A DNA stretch of 64,000 nt from an uncultured Oscillospiraceae bacterium (GCA_910587505.1 CAJULD010000009.1:24452-88451); one strand, 5' to 3'; counted from the stretch's first letter, positions 8,234-19,452 are shown. A program made the numbers and translations. The notes: a model not told the origin generated them from the sequence alone.

Positions 8234-8533
8234 CAGCGAGCCCCAGGGCTGCTGAAATCCGCCCACAGGGCGCATCCGCAGGAGTAAGCACCACTGGCGG
8301 CCCATAGCACCACGCGGGAGAGCCAGTCCACCAGATCGTAGCGCAAATAATAACCCCCGTAATAAGGTATTGCGCTGAGGCGCGATGCCCAAGGGATTCT
8401 TAAACCGTAGGTTTAAGCGCGTTTTTGCCTGCTTTTGCCGCGGGGCAAAAGCAGGCTCCGGGCTATCGGAAAAGAAAAATCCGCCGCGCCCTGTGGGCGC
8501 GGGAAAAAATCTATCATAACAGGAGAAAAAATC
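8234..8533 (+). other. 300-base gap upstream of alaS with two hairpins, no gene seen
   Basis: No coding frame is supported. Two clear inverted repeats occur: CTTAAACC/GGTTTAAG around 8399-8417, and a 13-bp stem GCCTGCTTTTGCC/GGCAAAAGCAGGC at 8427-8456. Neither is followed by a T-run on the plus strand. A convincing promoter for alaS is not visible here, so alaS may depend on readthrough from the XRE promoter or the T-box promoter. AGGAG at 8521-8525 serves alaS. Confidence 0.5.
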
Positions 8534-11200
<2,667 letters not shown>

Positions 11201-11207
11201 GGTATAC

Positions 11208-11233
11208 ATTCTTTTTCTTGAAAGAAAAAGAAT
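11208..11233 (+). terminator. AT-rich perfect 12-bp inverted repeat after alaS
   Basis: ATTCTTTTTCTT (11208-11219) is followed after two bases by its exact complement AAGAAAAAGAAT. The position 7 bases after the alaS stop suggests a terminator, but there is no separate T-run after the stem. Confidence 0.5.
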
Positions 11234-11339
11234 CAAAAAGAACTTTTAATGAGGATGACAAGAGATGATCTGCGGCGCTTTCGAGCGCCGGATATTACAA
11301 CACGCTCGGCATCGAGCGGGAATGAGAGGAGGGCTCTCC

Positions 11340-11519
11340 ATGCTCCCGCAGGACCCTGCGATTCTGCTGAGCTGTGTGAATACCTGGCTCCGGGACGAGT
11401 ACGACAGTCTGGACAGCCTGTGCGGCAGTCTGGGTATCTCTCCCGCAAAGCTGGCCGAAAAGCTGGCGGGAGCCGGCTATGTCTACGACGAGAAGAGCAA
11501 CCAGTTCAGAACCATTTGA
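11340..11519 (+). CDS. DUF4250 family small protein
   Basis: The protein has 59 residues and starts MLPQDPAILLSCVNTWLRDEY, continuing SLDSLCGSLGISPAKLAEKL. MLPxDPxxLLSxVNxxLRD is the family hallmark. The second half looks like a small winged-helix or HTH-type fold (DSLDSLCGSLGISPAKLAEKLAGAGY). The ATG at 11340 is chosen because it follows GAGGAGGG. The function of DUF4250 is not known to me. It is probably in one transcript with the cupin and HIT genes that follow. Confidence 0.85.
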   Translation: MLPQDPAILLSCVNTWLRDEYDSLDSLCGSLGISPAKLAEKLAGAGYVYDEKSNQFRTI

Positions 11520-11535
11520 AAGGAGAACCGCCACG

Positions 11536-11862
11536 CTGATTGATTTTTCTAAAATGGAGGAGCAGGTTATCCCCGGTTTCCTGGGCGGGGAGGGCACGTT
11601 CCGCACCAGAATGCGGGTGGACGGGCTGGGCAAAATCATGCGCGCCTCGCTGGAGCCCGGCTCCTCCATCGGAGAACACACCCACGAGACCAGCAGCGAG
11701 ATTATCTATATTCTGTCAGGGACGGGAAAGGTGCTTTATGACGGCGGGTACGAGCCCCTGTCCGCCGGAAGCTGTCACTACTGCCCCAGGGGCCACGCCC
11801 ACAGCCTGATTAACGACAGCGATGAGCTCCTGGAGTTTTTCGCCGTTGTGCCCGTACAGTAA
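11536..11862 (+). CDS. Cupin-domain protein, probable non-ATG start
   Basis: The product of about 108 residues is a single cupin barrel. Motif 1 is GSSIGEHTHETSSEIIYILSGTG (His-x-His and Glu metal ligands) and motif 2 is PLSAGSCHYCPRGHAHSLIND, with His ligands. Homologs as I remember them begin near xIDFxKxxE, which corresponds to LIDFSKMEE here. No ATG lies at that position: AGGAG at 11521-11525 points to CTG at 11536 or ATT at 11539, while the first ATG (11554) is 28 bases from the ribosome site. Sugar or small-molecule binding is typical of the fold; the substrate is unknown. Confidence 0.8.
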   Translation: MIDFSKMEEQVIPGFLGGEGTFRTRMRVDGLGKIMRASLEPGSSIGEHTHETSSEIIYILSGTGKVLYDGGYEPLSAGSCHYCPRGHAHSLINDSDELLEFFAVVPVQ

Positions 11863-11877
11863 AAAGGAGGAGAACCC

Positions 11878-12222
11878 ATGTCTGACTGCCTGTTCTGCAA
11901 AATCGCCGCTGGGGAGATTCCCAGCAAAAAGGTCTACGAAGACGACCTGTGCTATGCTTTCTGTGACATCAATCCCCAGGCGCCCACCCATTTCCTGGTG
12001 GTGCCCAGGGCGCACATCCAGTCCGTCTCCGCCGTGACGGAGGAGAACGCCCCCGTGGTGGGACACATCTTCGCCGTCATCGCCAGGCTCTCGGAGGAGC
12101 TGGGCTTTGCGGGCTCCGGCTACCGTGTGGTCTCCAACATCGGCGAGGCGGGCCAGCAGACCGTGCCCCACCTGCACTTCCATGTCCTGGCGGGGCGGGA
12201 TATGACCTGGCCTCCGGGCTGA
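11878..12222 (+). CDS. HIT-family nucleotide hydrolase (HinT-like)
   Basis: The protein has 114 residues. It shows the CLFCKIAAGEIPSKKVYED N-terminus typical of Firmicute HIT proteins, DINPQAPTHFLVVPRAH, and the histidine triad HLHFHVLAG near residue 98. HinT-type enzymes hydrolyse purine nucleoside phosphoramidates. It follows the cupin gene by 15 bases with AAAAGGAGG as ribosome site, so the two are co-transcribed, and a strong terminator follows. Confidence 0.93.
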   Translation: MSDCLFCKIAAGEIPSKKVYEDDLCYAFCDINPQAPTHFLVVPRAHIQSVSAVTEENAPVVGHIFAVIARLSEELGFAGSGYRVVSNIGEAGQQTVPHLHFHVLAGRDMTWPPG

Positions 12223-12233
12223 TATTTTTCCTG

Positions 12234-12278
12234 AAAGAAGCAGGGGGCCGGCGTTTTTGCCTGCCCCCTGCTTCTTTC
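12234..12278. terminator. Strong bidirectional terminator
   Basis: AAAGAAGCAGGGGGC and GCCCCCTGCTTCTTT pair perfectly around a 14-base loop. It separates the rightward alaS-HIT group from the leftward gntR gene and can stop transcription from both sides. Confidence 0.9.
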
Positions 12279-12370
12279 ACATGACCTCCGCGTGAAAAGT
12301 CGCTTTGCGGTGCTTTTCGCGCCTGACCCGCCGAAGGTATTGCGAAACCGGCGATATACTTCAAGAAATA

Positions 12371-13084
12371 TTATCTGTGGTGTCCCGACATTCCCTGCAA
12401 TTTTCCGAAGCCTCCCCGGCTGTATTGCAGAGAGTAGCCGATCCGCTTCCCGTCCTGACGGACGAACACGCGCTCAATCAGAAGCAGCGGCTCTCCCACC
12501 GCGCACTGCATCGCCTGGGAAACCCGCTCGGTGGCCCCCACCGCCCGGACTTCTATGGACGCATAGAAGTCAAAGGAATCTACCTTTGCCAGAGTGATGT
12601 CCGGCAATACCGCAAAGCGAAGCTCGCTCTCCACCGAAGGGTACGCCCGCTCATAGGGCACATACTTGATATCGTAGGCCACGGTCTCTCCTCTGGCGTT
12701 CCGGGTGATCTGAGAGAGCTCGATGACCTTCTGACTGGCGGAGATTTCCAGCTTTTGCTGCACGGTTTCGTCGGGAAGGATGCCGTGGATATCGCTGTAG
12801 TGAGTGGTGCAGCCCTCCAGATTCTCGGTAAAGGTCAGGGTAAAATCGCTGTGGTTGGGCGTTTGCACAAAATAGCCGATTTTGGGACGGGAAAAAACCA
12901 GTCCCTCCTGCTCCAGCGCCTTCAGTCCCTTACGCACGGTTTCCCGGCTGGCGCCGAATTCCCTGCAAAGCTGCTTTTCCGACGGGAGCATATCCCCCGG
13001 ATGGAACTTCCCGCTGAAGATCTGGCTGCGCAGCTTACTGTAAATCGCGCCATATACTGTGGTGCGTTCAGCGTGCCTCTCCAT
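12371..13084 (-). CDS. GntR-family regulator with UTRA effector domain (HutC subfamily)
   Basis: The protein has 237 residues. Residues 8-75 form a GntR winged helix: VYGAIYSKLRSQIFSGKFHPGDMLPSEKQLCREFGASRETVRKGLKALEQEGLV. Residues 90-235 form the UTRA ligand domain with E..SQ.....AYDIKYVPYERAYP, ALGEPLLLIERVF-type motifs and IGYSLQYSRGG. HutC-type regulators bind palindromes rich in TATA and GTC/GAC. Both outward promoters of the surrounding cluster (13930-13981 and 22581-22609) carry TATAGACAAGAANNTTATA. I infer that this protein controls the cluster. It overlaps the start of the corrinoid-protein gene by 17 bases and is co-transcribed with it. Confidence 0.92.
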   Translation of the reverse strand: MERHAERTTVYGAIYSKLRSQIFSGKFHPGDMLPSEKQLCREFGASRETVRKGLKALEQEGLVFSRPKIGYFVQTPNHSDFTLTFTENLEGCTTHYSDIHGILPDETVQQKLEISASQKVIELSQITRNARGETVAYDIKYVPYERAYPSVESELRFAVLPDITLAKVDSFDFYASIEVRAVGATERVSQAMQCAVGEPLLLIERVFVRQDGKRIGYSLQYSRGGFGKLQGMSGHHR

Positions 13085-13718
13085 ATTTTTCCCTCACCAC
13101 CTTCTTGCAGAAATTGACCGTTTCCAACGGGTCATAGGCCCAGGCGTCCGCGCCGATCAGCTCCCGCTGATATTCGCTGGCGCACAGGCCGCCTATGAGA
13201 ATCCCCACCTGACTGCGCAGCCCCTCCTGCTCCAGCAGCGCCATCGTCCGCTTCATGGCTTCCCTCGCTATGGTCAGCACGCCGCTCATGAGCAGCACGT
13301 CCGGCCGGTAGGTGCGCAGGGCATACAAAAACCGCTCCGGCTTCACGTCCACACCCAGATCAAACACCTCGAAATGCTCCGCCCGAAGCAGGCTTACAAC
13401 AATGTCCTTCCCGATGTCATGAATGTCCCCCTCCACCACGCCGATCACGATCCGCCCGATGGGCATCATCCGGTTTTCAGACATTACGGGCATCAGCACC
13501 CGCAGCGCGTCCCGGTAGATCATGCCGGAGACGATCAGATCCGCGATGAAATACTCGCCGTTTTCAAAACGCTTTCCCACGTTATTGACGCCGATATTCA
13601 GGCTCATCTGAATGGCGTTGACGCTGAAGCCCCCGTCGATCATGCGCTGCACATAATCCATGACTTCTTCCTCGTTCAGCTCCGTCATGGCGTTGATAAG
13701 GGAATCCCGGTAGTTCAT
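13068..13718 (-). CDS. Corrinoid-binding methyltransfer protein (MtaC/MtbC/MttC type), copy 1
   Basis: The protein has 216 residues. An N-terminal helical cap (residues 1-85) with GVNNVGKRFENGEYFIADLI is followed by the B12-binding Rossmann domain with EGDIHDIGKDIV (the DxHxxG motif whose His ligates cobalt), a middle SGVLT and GGLCAS near 180. It shuttles a methyl group between a substrate methyltransferase and a tetrahydrofolate-linked methyltransferase. The ATG at 13718 follows GGAG; an upstream in-frame ATG at 13784 is not supported. It is transcribed ahead of gntR. A second corrinoid protein lies at 21066. Confidence 0.95.
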   Translation of the reverse strand: MNYRDSLINAMTELNEEEVMDYVQRMIDGGFSVNAIQMSLNIGVNNVGKRFENGEYFIADLIVSGMIYRDALRVLMPVMSENRMMPIGRIVIGVVEGDIHDIGKDIVVSLLRAEHFEVFDLGVDVKPERFLYALRTYRPDVLLMSGVLTIAREAMKRTMALLEQEGLRSQVGILIGGLCASEYQRELIGADAWAYDPLETVNFCKKVVREKYGEAR

Positions 13719-13929
13719 GGCTGTTTGCTCCTTGTCTGCGTATTTTATCCATATATTCCTGTAAACCCGCTGTTCTGAAAACATTTTATCATAAAATCCG
13801 TGAAATGGGAATCTTTTTTTAAGACAGAAATCAATTTTCCCCCTGTCAGCGGAAGGATTTGCTTTTCGCCCACGCGAAAAGCAACAACGATTCCGCCACG
13901 GCCCCGGCGAAAAAACTTTCCCGTTTGCC

Positions 13930-13981
13930 TTGACAGAAAAGCCCTTATTTAGTATCTTATATAGACAAGAAGCTTATATAA
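13930..13981 (+). promoter_or_regulatory. Promoter and GntR operator for the DUF1638/activator operon
   Basis: TTGACA (13930-13935), 17 bases, then TATCTT (13953-13958). Overlapping the -10 and start region is TATAGACAAGAA-GC-TTATA (13960-13978), set inside the inverted repeat TTATATA (13957-13963) / TATATAA (13975-13981). The same 19-base pattern occurs in the promoter at 22581-22609. A repressor bound here would cover the transcription start. Confidence 0.75.
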
Positions 13982-14023
13982 AGAAAACTCCGGCGGAACG
14001 CCGGGATCCAGGGAGAGAACCGT

Positions 14024-14695
14024 ATGTCCACCGCCGTCATTTCCTGCAGGACAATAGAAGCCGAAGTCCGCTCCGCCATGGCGCAGGCGGGATGCCGGGC
14101 GGAAGTCCGCTGGCTGGAATCCGGCCTGCACAATGTTCCAAAGCTCCTCAACGCCCGGCTGCAGGAGCTGCTGGACCAGTGCACGGACGCCGGAAGCGTC
14201 CTGCTGGCCATGAGCTTTTGCGGAAACGCTGCGGCCGGACTGCGTACGGGAGAGTTTCAGCTGGTTATCCCAAGATGCGACGACTGTATCACGCTGCTGC
14301 TTGGCTCCGCGGAGCGCCGCGCCGGAATCAGCGCCACCTATTTCCTCACGGAAGGGTGGCTGAAGGGCGAGCGCAGCATCCGGGCCGAATATGAGGCCTG
14401 CCTGAAAAAGTATGGTGAAAAGCGGGGAAAGCACATTTTTTCCGTCATGTTTGCCCACTATCGCAATCTGGCGCTGCTGGATACCGGCTGCTGCGATCTG
14501 CCTCCGACAGAGGCTGAAATTCGCCGGATCGCGGAAACGCTGGGTCTGCGGTACGTATCTATCCCCGGCACACTGGATTACCTGAAGGCCCTGTTTACCG
14601 GGGACTGGAGCGGCGGGCGCTTTACCGTCATCCCGCCCCATTCCACCGTTCCGGCAAGCGGCTGCGCCTTCGACGGACAGGGAGGATGCCAATGA
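14024..14695 (+). CDS. DUF1638 domain protein of a methyltransferase cluster
   Basis: The protein has 223 residues. Motifs typical of DUF1638 are visible: WLESGLHNVPKLLNARLQELLDQ near residue 30, VLLAMSFCGNAAAGL near 65, LVIPRCDDCITLLLGS near 85 and TYFLTEGW near 105. As I recall, DUF1638 genes travel with corrinoid methyltransferase and activator genes, and a metal- or corrinoid-related role has been presumed; the biochemical function is unknown. It starts at 14024 after AGGGAGAG, and its stop overlaps the next start in an ATGA, so the two are translationally coupled. Confidence 0.85.
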   Translation: MSTAVISCRTIEAEVRSAMAQAGCRAEVRWLESGLHNVPKLLNARLQELLDQCTDAGSVLLAMSFCGNAAAGLRTGEFQLVIPRCDDCITLLLGSAERRAGISATYFLTEGWLKGERSIRAEYEACLKKYGEKRGKHIFSVMFAHYRNLALLDTGCCDLPPTEAEIRRIAETLGLRYVSIPGTLDYLKALFTGDWSGGRFTVIPPHSTVPASGCAFDGQGGCQ

Positions 14696-16161
14696 CGCAC
14701 CATATTCTGATTGTTCCCGGACGCGCCAGGCTGGAGGCCGCAGACGGCGCAAATCTTCTGGAGGTTCTCCGCAGCGCCGGTTATGCCCCTGCCGCCCCCT
14801 GCGGCGGAGCGGGGCGGTGCCGCAAGTGCCGGGTGACCGTAAACGGCGGGGAGGCCCTTGCCTGTCAGACCGCCGTGGGGGAAGACATGACGGTAGAGGT
14901 CCCGGCTTGCAGCGGTGAAAAGATCCTGACGGCCGGACAGGCCGCGCCGGTCCCCGTTGAACCGGTAAAGCCCGGATACCTCATCGCCTTCGACGCCGGC
15001 ACCACCACCCTCGTCTGCTTTCTTCTCTCTCCTTCCGGAGAGGAGCTCGCCGCGGAGAGCATGTCAAATCCCCAGGCGCCTTACGGCGCGGACGTTATTT
15101 CCCGCATCCAGCAGGCTATGGACGGCAAAATGGAGGAGTTGACCGGCGTACTGCGCCGGGGCATGACAGAGCTGATCGAAAAATGCTGCGGGCAGGCGGG
15201 CGTTTCTCCCGAAGAGATCGGCGTCATCAGTGTGGTGGGCAACCCCTGCATGCAGCAGCTTTTTCTTGGCATCCCACCGGCCAATCTCGCGGCCGTCCCC
15301 TTCGTCCCCGTCCTGACGGAGGCGGAGATCCGCAGAGCGGAGCAATACCTTCCCATCTGTCCCGCAGCGGACCTGCTGATTGTTCCGGATGTCTCCGGCT
15401 ACGTCGGAGCGGACACGGTGGCGGGCGTACTGGCGACGCGGATGTATGAGTCGAAGGCTACTGCTTTGATGGTGGACATCGGAACCAACGGTGAAATGGT
15501 CCTGATCCACCGGGGGAAGATGACCGCCTGCTCCACGGCGGCAGGTCCGGCCCTGGAGGGCGCAAACATCCGGTTTGGCATGCGGGGCGCGCGGGGAGCC
15601 ATCGACCACGCCTGGCTGGAGGACAGCCGGCTGCGCTGGAGCGTGATCGGCGGCGGCGACGCCTCCGGCATCTGCGGCTCCGGCATGATTGACATCATCG
15701 CGGCTCTTCTGGAGCAAAAGCTTCTCAATTGCCGCGGGCGCATCCAGAGCACGGAGGAGCGGGACGGGCAGCGAATCATCCCTCTGACGTCCCGCCTCTA
15801 TCTTACCCAGGAGGACATCCGGCAGGTCCAGATGGCCAAGGGCGCGATATCCGCCGGCATCCGGCTGATGTGCGCCCACCTCGGCATCACGGCGGCAGAT
15901 ATCGATGAGGTCATCCTCGCGGGCGCCTTCGGCTCTTTCCTGGACCCCGGAAGCGCCTGCGCCATCGGCCTGCTCCCTCAGGAGCTGTCCGGAAAAATTG
16001 TTCCGGCCGGCAACATCGCGGGCGCGGGCGCAAAGCTGCTGGCGCTCAGCAAATCGCAGCTGGCGGTGTCGCAGACGCTGGCCCGGCGGATCGAGTTCAT
16101 CGAGCTGGCCGGCTTCCCCGCTTTTCAGCGAACCTTTGCGAAAAGCATGATGTTTCCATAA
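14692..16161 (+). CDS. Corrinoid-protein reductive activator: 2Fe-2S ferredoxin plus ASKHA (DUF4445) domain
   Basis: The protein has 489 residues. The N-terminal 90 hold a 2Fe-2S ferredoxin fold with CGGAGRCRKCRV and a later ACQT (Cx5Cx2C...C). A linker follows, then a large actin-like ASKHA domain with FDAGTTTLVCFL, MVDIGTNGEMVL, GGGDASGICGSGMIDI and LAGAFGSF, the nucleotide-binding loops of RACE/RamA-type activators. These enzymes use ATP and low-potential electrons to return inactive Co(II) corrinoid to Co(I). The start at 14692 is chosen over 14686 because GGGAGG abuts the first ATG and gives ATGA overlap with DUF1638. It should reactivate the corrinoid proteins of this cluster. Confidence 0.93.
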   Translation: MTHHILIVPGRARLEAADGANLLEVLRSAGYAPAAPCGGAGRCRKCRVTVNGGEALACQTAVGEDMTVEVPACSGEKILTAGQAAPVPVEPVKPGYLIAFDAGTTTLVCFLLSPSGEELAAESMSNPQAPYGADVISRIQQAMDGKMEELTGVLRRGMTELIEKCCGQAGVSPEEIGVISVVGNPCMQQLFLGIPPANLAAVPFVPVLTEAEIRRAEQYLPICPAADLLIVPDVSGYVGADTVAGVLATRMYESKATALMVDIGTNGEMVLIHRGKMTACSTAAGPALEGANIRFGMRGARGAIDHAWLEDSRLRWSVIGGGDASGICGSGMIDIIAALLEQKLLNCRGRIQSTEERDGQRIIPLTSRLYLTQEDIRQVQMAKGAISAGIRLMCAHLGITAADIDEVILAGAFGSFLDPGSACAIGLLPQELSGKIVPAGNIAGAGAKLLALSKSQLAVSQTLARRIEFIELAGFPAFQRTFAKSMMFP

Positions 16162-16166
16162 TGTGA

Positions 16167-16205
16167 GAGGGAGCGCCCGCCGGGTTTTCCGGCGGGCGCT
16201 CCCTC
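16167..16205. terminator. Very strong 17-bp-stem terminator
   Basis: GAGGGAGCGCCCGCCGG and its exact complement flank GTTTT. It ends the DUF1638/activator operon and meets the convergent transporter gene. No classical T-run follows, but stem stability is very high. Confidence 0.8.
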
Positions 16206-16206
16206 T

Positions 16207-16308
16207 GTGTGTCAAAAAAGTGGCACAGCCACTTTTTTGAGAAGGGTATCGCTTCGCTCTGCGCCTCAGTTGTGCGCCTGTAGCGCACAATCCGACGCTC
16301 GCTCCGCG
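16207..16308. repeat. Dispersed repeat family 1, copy A
   Basis: Begins GTGTGTCAAAAAAGTGGC, forms a local hairpin with GCCACTTTTTTGA, then continues with CGCTTCGCTCTGCGCC and GACGCTCGCT. The same order of blocks recurs at 20672 (shorter) and 52781 (longer). It lies between two convergent genes and encodes nothing. Confidence 0.75.
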
Positions 16309-16315
16309 CACCGGT

Positions 16316-17689
16316 TCAGTCTCCGCCCATCGCTCCGTTCTTCAGCCGGTAGACCTCCGCCATTTTCTGGTCGCTCAGCCTGTAGAACGCAAAGGGGATC
16401 AGACTGGCCGCTGTCATCGCTGACGCGCCGATGGTGACGATCCAGCGGATCGACTGGGCGAGCGCGGCGGATTCCGCCGCCAGAGCCGCGTCATAGCCAA
16501 TAAGCGCCAGCGAGAACGAGGCGATGCCCCCGCCAATCAGAGAGGCGAGGGTGTTGGCCGTCCCGCTGACGGAGACGGTAAAGCTCCTTGCCCGCAATCC
16601 CCGCACATACTCGTTGTAATCGGCAATGTCGGTAATGAACGCGTAGCTCATGCCGCCGCCCAGGACAAGCCAGAAGTTGTTGAGCGCCATAAAGAAGACA
16701 AAGGGAACCACCGTCTTTCCGAAGAAAAAAGCGCACAGCGTGGACAGGCAGGACAAAGCCGCTGTCGCCCGGAAAATCGCAGTCTTGCTGCACTTCACAG
16801 AAAGGGGCCTGAGCGCCAGCACCGCCAGAATCTGCACAATGGAAGTGGTAGACAGGTAGAGTGTCATGCCGCCTTCTGCCTTCAGAACGTAGTTGAAGTA
16901 ATACACCATCACAGCCGGAATCGCCACGGATACCGAATTGCGGATCACACTGGACAGGAAATACGCCAGCATCGGTCCGGTCAGACATCGGAAATTCTCC
17001 CGCAGAGAGATTCTCGACGCTGCCCGCTCACTCCTGTCCGGGTGCTCATCGTTGTCATAGGGTCTGGCCATCCGGAAAACGGCCGCCATACAGACGATAA
17101 TGATTGCTCCGTAGAGCAGCGACGAGACGATGTAACCGGTGGTAATCCGTCCGAAGCCGTAAAGCAGCCTGACGCCGGTCACACTGTACAGCAGGGAGGC
17201 AGCCACCGCTCCGTACTGACTCCCAACGGCAAGGCGCATCACGTCCTGCCGGCTGCGGCTGATCCTGCCGGGGAGCGCCCGGAAGGCAACCCACATGAAG
17301 TTATAGCCCCAGTACACAATCAGATACAATCCGGGGAAAACAATCAGATAGACGCCCTCCGGAAGATGATATTTCGTAAAGAGCAGCACCAGCGTACCGC
17401 CGCACCACACGCCGCCCACCAGAAGCCACGGGCGGTATTTGCCGCCCCTCAGCTTTACCCGGTCGATGGCGATGCCGCCCACCAGAATGCCCGCCGTCTC
17501 AAAAACCTGAACAAGGGTATAGATCGCCGCCGCGGTTGCCGTGGGAAACTGCAGCACGTCCGTCAGGTAGTACATGAGGTAGTACCCGATGAACATGATG
17601 AAGAAGGTGAAGGAAAAATCTCCCAGCGCGTAGATGCAGACCGTCCTCCGGCTGATCCTGTCCTGCAAATCTGTTGTCACTCTGTTCAT
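16316..17689 (-). CDS. GPH/MelB-type MFS transporter (1 of 2)
   Basis: The protein has 457 residues and about 12 membrane segments, with the glycoside-pentoside-hexuronide:cation symporter features: GDFSFTFFIMFIGYYLMYYLTDVL near the N-terminus, the cytoplasmic loop DRVKLRGGKYRPWLLVGG (the GPH K-x-G-[KR]-[YF]-[RK]-PW motif) and DYNEYVRGLRARSFTVS in the second half. GPH members couple uptake to Na+ or H+. Its place between the activator and the methyltransferase genes suggests import of the methylated substrate or export of the demethylated product. A paralog follows at 17848; the two share fold but low identity. Confidence 0.9.
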   Translation of the reverse strand: MNRVTTDLQDRISRRTVCIYALGDFSFTFFIMFIGYYLMYYLTDVLQFPTATAAAIYTLVQVFETAGILVGGIAIDRVKLRGGKYRPWLLVGGVWCGGTLVLLFTKYHLPEGVYLIVFPGLYLIVYWGYNFMWVAFRALPGRISRSRQDVMRLAVGSQYGAVAASLLYSVTGVRLLYGFGRITTGYIVSSLLYGAIIIVCMAAVFRMARPYDNDEHPDRSERAASRISLRENFRCLTGPMLAYFLSSVIRNSVSVAIPAVMVYYFNYVLKAEGGMTLYLSTTSIVQILAVLALRPLSVKCSKTAIFRATAALSCLSTLCAFFFGKTVVPFVFFMALNNFWLVLGGGMSYAFITDIADYNEYVRGLRARSFTVSVSGTANTLASLIGGGIASFSLALIGYDAALAAESAALAQSIRWIVTIGASAMTAASLIPFAFYRLSDQKMAEVYRLKNGAMGGD

Positions 17690-17847
17690 ATGGACGCTCC
17701 CTTTTCCACCGCATGCTTTGGAGTATATATTGAAAAGATCAGAAAGAACTTCGGGACGGAATATTGCCGCAGCATCTCAAACAGGGGAGACTGCCTGCGC
17801 GGTCTCCCCTGTAGTGTGTCCGGATCCTGTCCGCCGAAATATGAGAC

Positions 17848-19242
17848 TCAGCTGACCCTGGCCGCGCGCTCCAGCCGGTACGCGTCGATGGCCCGCTCGT
17901 CAACTTTGTAAAAGAACTGCATGAGGATCGCGGAAACGGCGGCAAAAATCGCCGGACCCACCGCCATCAGCAGCGTCACGCTGCGCCCCATTTCGGCGGT
18001 GAACTCGGCTCCCGCCTGATACCCGATTGCCGCCAGTGCGAAGGCGGAGATCGTCGTGGATGCGGCAAACCCAAGGCGGACCGTCGTACCGCCTACGGAG
18101 GTCAGGATGGCCCGCTGGGCCGTTTCGCCCTTCATCTCGAAGTAATCACCGATGTCCAGCGGAATGCCGTAGGACGTGACGTTCGGGATACAGCCCACGG
18201 CGCTCATCAGACAGCGGATAACAACGAACAGGGCGGCGTTGGTGCCAAAAACCGCCAGCAGGACATAGCTGACCGCGTTGAAGGTCTGGGCGAACACCAT
18301 GGAGCCCTTCTTTGTGACATGCCTGGTCATGCCAGGAACGACAAACGATCCAACCAGTCCGATAATCGACTGGAGCGTGACGATGGACGCCGCCAGCATG
18401 GGATTCCCCAGAACATAAGCGGTGTAGTAAGTAAGCAGGGTCTGGAAGAATCCGGCCTGGGCGCTGTTGAGGATGCCGGAAATGAAGTAGGGAATCATGG
18501 GCCCCCGCAGGCTGCGGATGATCGCCATAATGCCCGCGCTCTCCTTCTTGTCCCGATTGACCGCCGGTCTGTTGTGGAGGGAGTCCGCGGGCGTGTCATA
18601 GGGCGCGGCCAGATTGTACATGATGATGCCCGCCAGGACGAAGATGATGGAGCAGATGGCGCACACGCCCGCGTACTGGTTGGAGGTGCCCGCCCACAGG
18701 GGAATGGCCAGCAGCGTACCGGACAGCGTGCCCCAGATCAGGGAGGGAACGGTGCCGCCCACGTTGGACATGACATTCAGCCAGTTGATATCCTGGCTGG
18801 TTTTTGCCATTTTGGCCGGCAGTGTGCGCAGCGCGGTCCATGACACATTGTAGCCCAGCATGAGCACGGCCTCGCACACAAACACCACCACTGCCGCCAC
18901 GCCGGCCGGCAGGCCGAAGTCCGCAAACGCCAGGGGGAAGGCGATGGCCTGCACGAATCCCGCAATCAGCGACCAGCCTCTGTATCGGCCGGATTTCAGA
19001 GGGATGCCGTCGATAATCATGCCGGAGGCCACCATGGAGAGCAGCTTCCACCACTGAATGGCGGAATAGACCGTCGCCGCCAGCGCGGTGGGCAGGAGCA
19101 GCATGTCGGTCATAAAGAACATGAAGTAGTATCCGGTAATCACCAGAACAAAGCCGGCCGGGAACATGCCTCCCAGGCAGTAGAGGCCTAACGTCGCCGG
19201 ACTGAGGGTCAATTTGTTTTGTACTTTTTTCTCCTCGCGCAT
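17848..19242 (-). CDS. GPH/MelB-type MFS transporter (2 of 2)
   Basis: The protein has 464 residues and about 12 hydrophobic helices. GPH-type signatures include IIDGIPLKSGRYRGWSLIAG in the loop after helix 2 and DIGDYFEMKGETAQRAILTS in the C-terminal half. The N-terminus MREEKKVQNKLTLSPATLGLYCLGG is cytoplasmic, and GAGGA serves as ribosome site. Two different GPH transporters in one cluster imply two substrates or an uptake/export pair. The gap to the next transporter gene (17690-17847) contains a hairpin, CAGGGGAGAC/GTCTCCCCTG, near 17780-17811, which may attenuate transcription. Confidence 0.9.
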   Translation of the reverse strand: MREEKKVQNKLTLSPATLGLYCLGGMFPAGFVLVITGYYFMFFMTDMLLLPTALAATVYSAIQWWKLLSMVASGMIIDGIPLKSGRYRGWSLIAGFVQAIAFPLAFADFGLPAGVAAVVVFVCEAVLMLGYNVSWTALRTLPAKMAKTSQDINWLNVMSNVGGTVPSLIWGTLSGTLLAIPLWAGTSNQYAGVCAICSIIFVLAGIIMYNLAAPYDTPADSLHNRPAVNRDKKESAGIMAIIRSLRGPMIPYFISGILNSAQAGFFQTLLTYYTAYVLGNPMLAASIVTLQSIIGLVGSFVVPGMTRHVTKKGSMVFAQTFNAVSYVLLAVFGTNAALFVVIRCLMSAVGCIPNVTSYGIPLDIGDYFEMKGETAQRAILTSVGGTTVRLGFAASTTISAFALAAIGYQAGAEFTAEMGRSVTLLMAVGPAIFAAVSAILMQFFYKVDERAIDAYRLERAARVS

Positions 19243-19300
19243 GGGTCCTTCTCCTTTCAGCAGACAAGGGAACGCCGCCCTTTGTCACATACACTCACTC

Positions 19301-19441
19301 CTACACCGTAAGCAGCACCATGGCAAACATTTCCAGAAAGTCTGTCCGCACTGCGTCGTCCTCCGGCAGAAAGGTAAACATTTCCTTTACCATATCCGCC
19401 CCCTCCGGCCAGGTAGTAAAATCAAAATATTCTTCCTGCAT
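19301..19441 (-). CDS. 46-residue acidic ORF of the methyltransferase cluster
   Basis: From the ATG at 19441 the frame reads MQEEYFDFTTWPEGADMV, continues KEMFTFLPEDDAVRTDFLEM and ends FAMVLLTV before the stop at 19301. It has an excellent ribosome site (AGGAGGAG, 7 bases upstream) and sits 11 bases after the URO-D gene. The protein is acidic with a hydrophobic end. No family is recognised; a small partner or subunit of the transporter or methyltransferase is possible. The signals argue for translation, but there is no homology support. Confidence 0.6.
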   Translation of the reverse strand: MQEEYFDFTTWPEGADMVKEMFTFLPEDDAVRTDFLEMFAMVLLTV

Positions 19442-19452
19442 GACACTCCTCC

